The translations under genes were made by a program, and so were the position numbers. The notes under the pieces are model-generated. The model was not told the origin of the DNA, ran no database searches, and saw nothing but the letters and a program-made list of their open reading frames with translations. A stretch of 64,000 nt of DNA from Duganella callida (GTDB lineage: Bacteria > Pseudomonadota > Gammaproteobacteria > Burkholderiales > Burkholderiaceae_D). Below are positions 59,466 through 64,000 of the stretch, piece by piece. The stretch lies in contig NZ_SPVG01000042.1 in NCBI RefSeq assembly GCF_004614165.1, positions 17,508 through 81,507 on the forward strand, read 5' to 3'. Every line of letters starts with the position of its first letter. Within the stretch, counting starts at the first letter, position 1.

Positions 59466-61717
59466 GCAGCGGCCGATGGCGCCCCGCCCTTTTTCTTGCG
59501 CACCACCGCCAGCTTGGGCGCCTGGGTGGTGAAGATGGTGGCGATGCGCTCCAGCCGCGTGGCCGCCTCGCCGGTCAGCGTGCCGCTGGCGCCGGCCACC
59601 TGGCGCACGATGTCGAGCGCGGTGCCGCGCGCGGCGGCGTCTTCCGGCAGCAGCAGCGGCAGGTCGCGCAGCGCGGCCGCCTCGTCCACCTGCAGCATCA
59701 GATACTGCTCGCGCAGGATCTTCTTCAGCGCAGTGACGTTGAGCTCCTTGTCGTCCGAGGTGCGCAGGCGCAGCTGGCGCATGGCCGCGAATGCGCGCTC
59801 GTCGGCCGCGCTCATTTCCGGACTGCGGAAAATGTACAGCAGCGCGCGGATGATGCCCTCGGTGACGCCACCCTCGGCCGTCTGCAGCGCCATCGCCGCG
59901 CGGTGGGCATTGATGGCCGCCTCGCGCGCGATGTCGCGGCCGATGCGGCGCGGCCGGCCGCCATCGTTGTTCAGGCCGACCAGCGCCTGCAACACCGGCG
60001 AGCCATAGACGCCGAGGAATATATTCTCGGTGGCCTGGTCGCGCACTTCCTGATAGCGATCGAGCACCGCCACGATCTGCTTCGACACCGCCTCCTGCAT
60101 CTGCAGGAACAGATTGTCCTTGCCCACCGGACGGCGCTGCGCGCGCACCTTCTCGGCCCATGCCGGGATCGTGTTCAGCAACGGATTTTTGCTGGAGAAC
60201 ATGGTGTAGCGCATGCGCAGCGGATGCGCCTCGCGCAGGCGTTCGGCGCTGGCCTCGGTCACCATGCTTTTCACGATCGGACTGGCGAAGGTCTTGTACA
60301 GCCCCTTGTTGATTTCCGACAGCCGCGCCACGGTGGCGAAGCGACGCTCGTCCTCGACATCGTTGCCGCCCAGCGCGCGCAATGCGTCGAGGTTGCGGCG
60401 CTCGAAGCGCATCACATAATCGCCGGCCGCCAGGTCGCCGGCGGCGATCTCGGCCTGCAGCATTTCTTCATCCTTGTCGAGGAACACCGCCTCATACAGG
60501 CCGGGCGGCATGATGTCGATCATGTCCATCGCCGCCGTGAATTCCTCGTGCTCCTTGTTGGCCACCGAGGCCGAGACGAAGATGCCCAGGTGACCTATGC
60601 TCTGGTGCAGCGAATAGATGATGGTCTGGCCGCCCTCCACCAGCGCCTCGTCGTCCTCATACAAGTCCAGCACCCAGCCCAGCGCCTGCTGCGGCGGCGT
60701 GATGTCGTCGCCCCACGAGCAGAACACCACGATCGGCGACTTGATGTTGCGCAGGTCGATGCGGTGGCCCTCGCTGTCCAGCAGCGCGGCGTCGCTCAGG
60801 CGGTTGCCGACGAACAGCGAATCGGCAATGTACTGCATCTCGCCGGCATTCAACAGCACCGGATTGCCCCACCATTTTTCGAAGTCGAGGAAGCGCGGCG
60901 CCTCGGTGTCGATCTTCGAGTAGACGTTGTAATTCTTGCTCCAGAAGGTATTGGCCGGGTTCATCTTCTCGAAATTGGCGACCAACTGTGCGCCGTCGAA
61001 GATGCCGTTGCCGAGGTCGCCCGCCAGCGCGGTCATCCAGGTGCCGCCAAGGATGCCGCCGAGGTAGCGCAGCGGATTCTTGCCTCGCACGCCAGCCCAG
61101 TACGACAGCGGCGCGCCGGCCAGCACCAGCGGTCCCACCAGGTCCGGGTTCAGCGCGCTGGTCATCATGATCTGCCAGCCGGCCTGGCAATTGCCGATCA
61201 ACGCCGGCTTGCCGTCGGCGTGCGGATGCAGCTCGGCCACCCTGGCGATGAAGCGCGCCTCGGCGCGGCAGACATCCTCGATGGTCTGGCCCGGCACCGG
61301 GTGCGGCAGGAAGCCGACGAAATAACACGGATGGCCGGCCTTCAGCACCACGCCGATTTCGCTGTCGTGCTTCATGCCGCCGATGCCGGGACCGTGGCCG
61401 GCGCGCGGGTCGAAGACGATGAACGGCCGCTTGGTCGCGTCAGGTTCAATGCCGTCCGGCTGGCGGATCTTCAGCAGCCCGTAATTGACGGGGTGGTCGA
61501 GGTGACGGCCATCCATCACCACTTCGAAATCGAAGCTGAGAACATGGGGCGCGGTCTGTTCGGCGCGGTGATTGCGCTCGTCGCCACGCTGGCGCAGCAC
61601 GTCCAGGAACAGGACGGAGCGCTGGGCGGCGTCTATCCAGTAATCGGTCGCTTGCTGCGCAAGGTTGAAAGGATATCCCGGCCAGTTCAGCCAGGGGAAA
61701 CTCTTGTTGTCGCTCAA
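59462..61717 (-). CDS. DUF3141 (PhaC-like alpha/beta hydrolase) family protein
   Basis: 751 residues. I place the start at the TTG at 61717, which has GGAGG about 6 bases upstream; no ATG occurs at the family N-terminus SDNKSFPWLNWPGYPFNLAQQ. The middle is an alpha/beta hydrolase of poly(hydroxyalkanoate)-synthase type: FIVFDPRAGHGPGIGG, the Cys-containing elbow IGNCQAGWQ, and FCSWGDDITPPQQALGW with a later SIGHLGIFV. The C-terminal 300 residues are helical. It may be involved in polyester metabolism, but no phasin or phaC gene is adjacent. Confidence 0.85.
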   Translation of the reverse strand: MSDNKSFPWLNWPGYPFNLAQQATDYWIDAAQRSVLFLDVLRQRGDERNHRAEQTAPHVLSFDFEVVMDGRHLDHPVNYGLLKIRQPDGIEPDATKRPFIVFDPRAGHGPGIGGMKHDSEIGVVLKAGHPCYFVGFLPHPVPGQTIEDVCRAEARFIARVAELHPHADGKPALIGNCQAGWQIMMTSALNPDLVGPLVLAGAPLSYWAGVRGKNPLRYLGGILGGTWMTALAGDLGNGIFDGAQLVANFEKMNPANTFWSKNYNVYSKIDTEAPRFLDFEKWWGNPVLLNAGEMQYIADSLFVGNRLSDAALLDSEGHRIDLRNIKSPIVVFCSWGDDITPPQQALGWVLDLYEDDEALVEGGQTIIYSLHQSIGHLGIFVSASVANKEHEEFTAAMDMIDIMPPGLYEAVFLDKDEEMLQAEIAAGDLAAGDYVMRFERRNLDALRALGGNDVEDERRFATVARLSEINKGLYKTFASPIVKSMVTEASAERLREAHPLRMRYTMFSSKNPLLNTIPAWAEKVRAQRRPVGKDNLFLQMQEAVSKQIVAVLDRYQEVRDQATENIFLGVYGSPVLQALVGLNNDGGRPRRIGRDIAREAAINAHRAAMALQTAEGGVTEGIIRALLYIFRSPEMSAADERAFAAMRQLRLRTSDDKELNVTALKKILREQYLMLQVDEAAALRDLPLLLPEDAAARGTALDIVRQVAGASGTLTGEAATRLERIATIFTTQAPKLAVVRKKKGGAPSAAA

Positions 61718-61865
61718 GGTACTCCTCCATGCGGTTTGCTGCCACGCACAAAAGTACCCCAGCGCCCAAAAAAAGGCAAACAAATCCGCGATACCAGCTC
61801 GGCAAATATTTGTCCAATTTAAATTCAATAATTGCAACACGTTGATGAGTGCGCAATAATGAACC

Positions 61866-63002
61866 ATGACCCTGGCCCGCATCAATCAGCTACTCACCCA
61901 CATGTACGAATCGGTAATGGCGCCGAATGGCTTCCACCCGTTCGTGACGGCGTTTATCGACCTGTTCCAGCTGAAGGCAGCCATGCTGTTGACGGTACAC
62001 GTCCATACGCGCGAGGTGAAGGGGCTGTGGATGGAAGGCCTGGGGGAAAAGTGGATGGCCTCGTACGCGCTCGAGTACGGGGCGGAAGACATGCTGGCGC
62101 AACACATCCACCGCGCCCCGGTGGCCGCGTTTTACGCCAGCAATCTCGATCTGGACCCGGACAGCGCGCTGGCTTCGCGCTTCTACCGCGAATGGGTGCA
62201 ACCGCAGGGCGTGGCCTGCGCCAGCGGCGCCATCGTCCTGCGCGAAGGACCGTGGCTGACCCAGATGATGCTGCAGCGCTCGCCTGTACAGCCGCCATTT
62301 TCACGCGAAGAGCTGGACATGTTCAATCTGCTGATGCCGCATCTGCAGCGGGCGATCCAGATGCGCCAGCGATTCGCCGAGCTGCAACTGGGCCAGAATC
62401 CCCTGACCGGCAGCCTGGACGCGCTGGCCCTGCCGGCGATACTGGTCGATGAGTTTTGCCGGGTGGCGCATTGCAATCAGGCGGCCGCCGCGCAACTGCG
62501 CCACGGTCGTGACCTGTGGCAGGACCAGGGCCACCTGTTCGGCCGCAACGGCGCCATCACCCGGCAGCTGAATCTGGAAATCGCCAAGGCCATCCATGCC
62601 AGCCGGGGCACGGCGCGCGAGCTGCCGGGGGTGGTGCTGGTGCCGCGGCCGGGACAGCGCGACCTGATGGTGCTGATCTCGCCGCTACGCATGCGCGCGG
62701 GCGCGGAAGCGTGCAGCGGCGCGCTGCTGTTTTTGTTCGATCCGGAGGCTACGCCCGCCCTGCGCGCGGAGCTGGTCCAGCGCTTGTTCGGCCTCAGCGA
62801 TGCCGAGGCCGAACTGGCCGTGGCCATTTGCAGCGGCCAGACGCTGGAGGAGGCCAGCAACCGGCGCGGCACGACCATCAGCACCGCCCGCAGCCAGTTG
62901 CGCAGCATCTTCGGCAAGACCGGCACCAATCGCCAGGCCGATCTGGTCTCGATGCTGCTGGCCAGCCCGGCCTATTTCCTGTCACATCACGACCGCTGCT
63001 GA
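61866..63002 (+). CDS. LuxR-type helix-turn-helix transcriptional regulator
   Basis: 378 residues. The N-terminal 170 residues are an unknown sensor region (FHPFVTAFIDLFQLKAAMLL, QHIHRAPVAAFYASNLDL). A PAS-like stretch follows (LALPAILVDEFCRVAHCNQA). The last 70 residues form a LuxR/GerE HTH (LFGLSDAEAELAVAICSGQT, SNRRGTTISTARSQLRSIFG, KTGTNRQADLVSMLL). It is divergent from the DUF3141 gene, with 148 bp between the starts, and may regulate it. The 3' end overlaps the convergent PEP-CTERM gene by 16 bp. Confidence 0.87.
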   Translation: MTLARINQLLTHMYESVMAPNGFHPFVTAFIDLFQLKAAMLLTVHVHTREVKGLWMEGLGEKWMASYALEYGAEDMLAQHIHRAPVAAFYASNLDLDPDSALASRFYREWVQPQGVACASGAIVLREGPWLTQMMLQRSPVQPPFSREELDMFNLLMPHLQRAIQMRQRFAELQLGQNPLTGSLDALALPAILVDEFCRVAHCNQAAAAQLRHGRDLWQDQGHLFGRNGAITRQLNLEIAKAIHASRGTARELPGVVLVPRPGQRDLMVLISPLRMRAGAEACSGALLFLFDPEATPALRAELVQRLFGLSDAEAELAVAICSGQTLEEASNRRGTTISTARSQLRSIFGKTGTNRQADLVSMLLASPAYFLSHHDRC

Positions 63003-63721
63003 CGGCGGCGCAGCACGCCCAGCGCGGCCAGGCCGCCGGCCAGCATGGCCCAGGTCTGGGGTTCCGGTACGGCCGCGATGCTGAAGCTGGTGAACATCAC
63101 GGCACCGGGCACGTCCGAGTAATTGGTCAGATCGAAAATCACCCAGCCTGGGACGGTGGCGCTGTCGGTCAGCGAGGAGATCAGCGTGAAATCGGATTGG
63201 CCCGCCAGCTTGTAGCTCTTGGTCAGAGTGTCGCCGACGCGCTTGATTTGCAGCGTGAGCTGGCTGGTCGCGCTGGCATGGTAGCCGTTGGCGACATAGC
63301 CGTCACCGGCACTGTCGCTCACCCAGTTGGTGCCAAAGCCGATGCCGGTGTAGCCGGATTGCGAATCCATGAAGAAGCCCGCCCCGCCGCCGCCGTTATA
63401 GGCCGAATCGGTGGTGACAGTGGCGACGAAGTCGCCGACGGTGCCGAAGTTGGTCTGCACGTGCGGTCCGTCTGCAAACGGCTGGCCCGGCAACGAAGCG
63501 GTCTTGGCCAGCAGCAGATAACCATCGCCGCTCTGGACGATCCACGGCAGCACCACGCCGGGCGACCAGCTGCCATTCTTGAACATGCTGACATGCAGGC
63601 CCGGGTCCAGGGTCGCGGTGGTGAAATCGGCGGTGTAGTCCGTGCTGGCCTTGGCCTGCAGCGCGGCCAGCAGCAGCAGTCCGCATAGCGCCCGTCCCAG
63701 GCGCGAGGTGGCAAAACGCAT
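62987..63721 (-). CDS. PEP-CTERM sorting domain protein
   Basis: 244 residues with a signal peptide (LGRALCGLLLLAALQAKAS). A jelly-roll-like lectin or concanavalin-type domain follows (about residues 30-210, including TDYTADFTTATLDPGLHVSM and DFVATVTTDSAYNGGGGAGF). The C-terminal PEP-CTERM signal is VPEPQTWAMLAGGLAALGVL followed by RRRQQRS. It is exported and processed by an exosortase elsewhere in the genome. The ATG at 63721 starts the signal peptide; the longer upstream frame is not supported. Confidence 0.88.
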   Translation of the reverse strand: MRFATSRLGRALCGLLLLAALQAKASTDYTADFTTATLDPGLHVSMFKNGSWSPGVVLPWIVQSGDGYLLLAKTASLPGQPFADGPHVQTNFGTVGDFVATVTTDSAYNGGGGAGFFMDSQSGYTGIGFGTNWVSDSAGDGYVANGYHASATSQLTLQIKRVGDTLTKSYKLAGQSDFTLISSLTDSATVPGWVIFDLTNYSDVPGAVMFTSFSIAAVPEPQTWAMLAGGLAALGVLRRRQQRS

Positions 63722-63816
63722 GATGTATCCCCTGTCGTAGTGTGGTCGCCCAAGTCGGGCAAAAATTATCATATCGACATGCCGCGCGACCAGCATCCTC
63801 CAAACAGAGGAAGGCG

Positions 63817-63852
63817 AAAAAAAAGGTTCATCGCGGATTACCGGGATGAACC
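63817..63852 (-). terminator. terminator for minus-strand transcription from the right
   Basis: An 8-bp stem (GGTTCATC / GATGAACC) is followed on the minus strand by eight T. It lies upstream of the PEP-CTERM gene, so it should end a transcript coming from beyond 63860. Confidence 0.7.
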
Positions 63853-63930
63853 TGTTGTAAACGCAAGAGAGCAGTAAAGAAGAGTTATTGTGTTTGTGCG
63901 ACCGAACCCAAAACCCGACCCACCGCTCTC

Positions 63931-64000
63931 ATGGCCAATCATAAACTCAGCCTCCCGTTCTGGGAAGGCTTTCTCGTTTCCCAGCTAGACGCCATCGGTG
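63931..64000 (+). CDS. possible start of a gene cut by the window end
   Basis: An ATG at 63931 opens a frame of 23 residues to the window edge (MANHKLSLPFWEGFLVSQLD). No Shine-Dalgarno is visible. The alternative is a minus-strand gene ending at 63939, which would fit the terminator at 63817-63852 better. I cannot decide from this window. Confidence 0.25.
   Translation, partial: MANHKLSLPFWEGFLVSQLDAIG

Overview
The window is a high-GC, gene-dense stretch of what looks like a member of the Oxalobacteraceae (Massilia/Duganella/Janthinobacterium type, order Burkholderiales). The evidence is the codon use, two PEP-CTERM secreted proteins, class I fumarase next to murI, an NDH-2 type dehydrogenase, DUF3422 and DUF3141 proteins, and a large TonB-dependent glycan locus. 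Genus placement is inference.

Layout. 1-10.5 kb: the tail of an NDH-2 dehydrogenase, an unknown protein coupled to a DinB-fold protein and a D-lactate-type dehydrogenase, a DUF3422 membrane protein, three alpha/beta hydrolases, a secreted acetamidase/formamidase, and an FTR1 iron permease fused to a c-type cytochrome. 10.5-29 kb: one unbroken minus-strand run that I read as a xyloglucan utilisation locus. It holds an SGNH esterase fused to a GH74 endo-xyloglucanase (interrupted by a -1 frameshift at a run of nine A), the xylose regulator XylR, D-xylose 1-dehydrogenase, a xylose-binding protein XylF, a TonB-dependent receptor, and the exo-enzymes GH35, GH31, GH39 and GH95. The three promoter regions of this run share an almost identical 20-bp box, which I propose is the XylR operator. 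In this model GH74 cuts the polymer outside, the receptor imports oligosaccharides, the exo-enzymes strip galactose, xylose and fucose in the periplasm, and xylose enters an oxidative pathway through XylB.

29-36 kb: an SDR lacking the usual Tyr, a PEP-CTERM protein, a TPR/glycosyltransferase-like protein, and an MFS transporter-GH43 beta-xylosidase pair with its own palindromic sites. 36.6-40 kb: a cell-envelope redox operon (peroxiredoxin, DsbD/ScsB-like reductase, ECF sigma factor, NrsF-type anti-sigma factor) with a possible self-activating promoter. 40-41.4 kb: a tandem duplication of a uridine-kinase-like gene including its promoter. 41.4-45 kb: a MocR regulator, then an AT-richer mini-island at tRNA-Ser bounded by 34-bp direct repeats and carrying a DUF1778/GNAT toxin-antitoxin pair, next to a strongly structured hairpin element.

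45-64 kb: mostly housekeeping genes (acs, UPF0114, fumarase, murI, tRNA-His, dusA), signalling genes (a single-domain response regulator, an MCP, a membrane-anchored XRE regulator, an XRE-cupin regulator, a LuxR-type regulator), two stand-alone TonB-C domain proteins, a PhaC-like DUF3141 protein and a second PEP-CTERM protein. No rRNA, CRISPR array, complete insertion sequence or prophage was seen.
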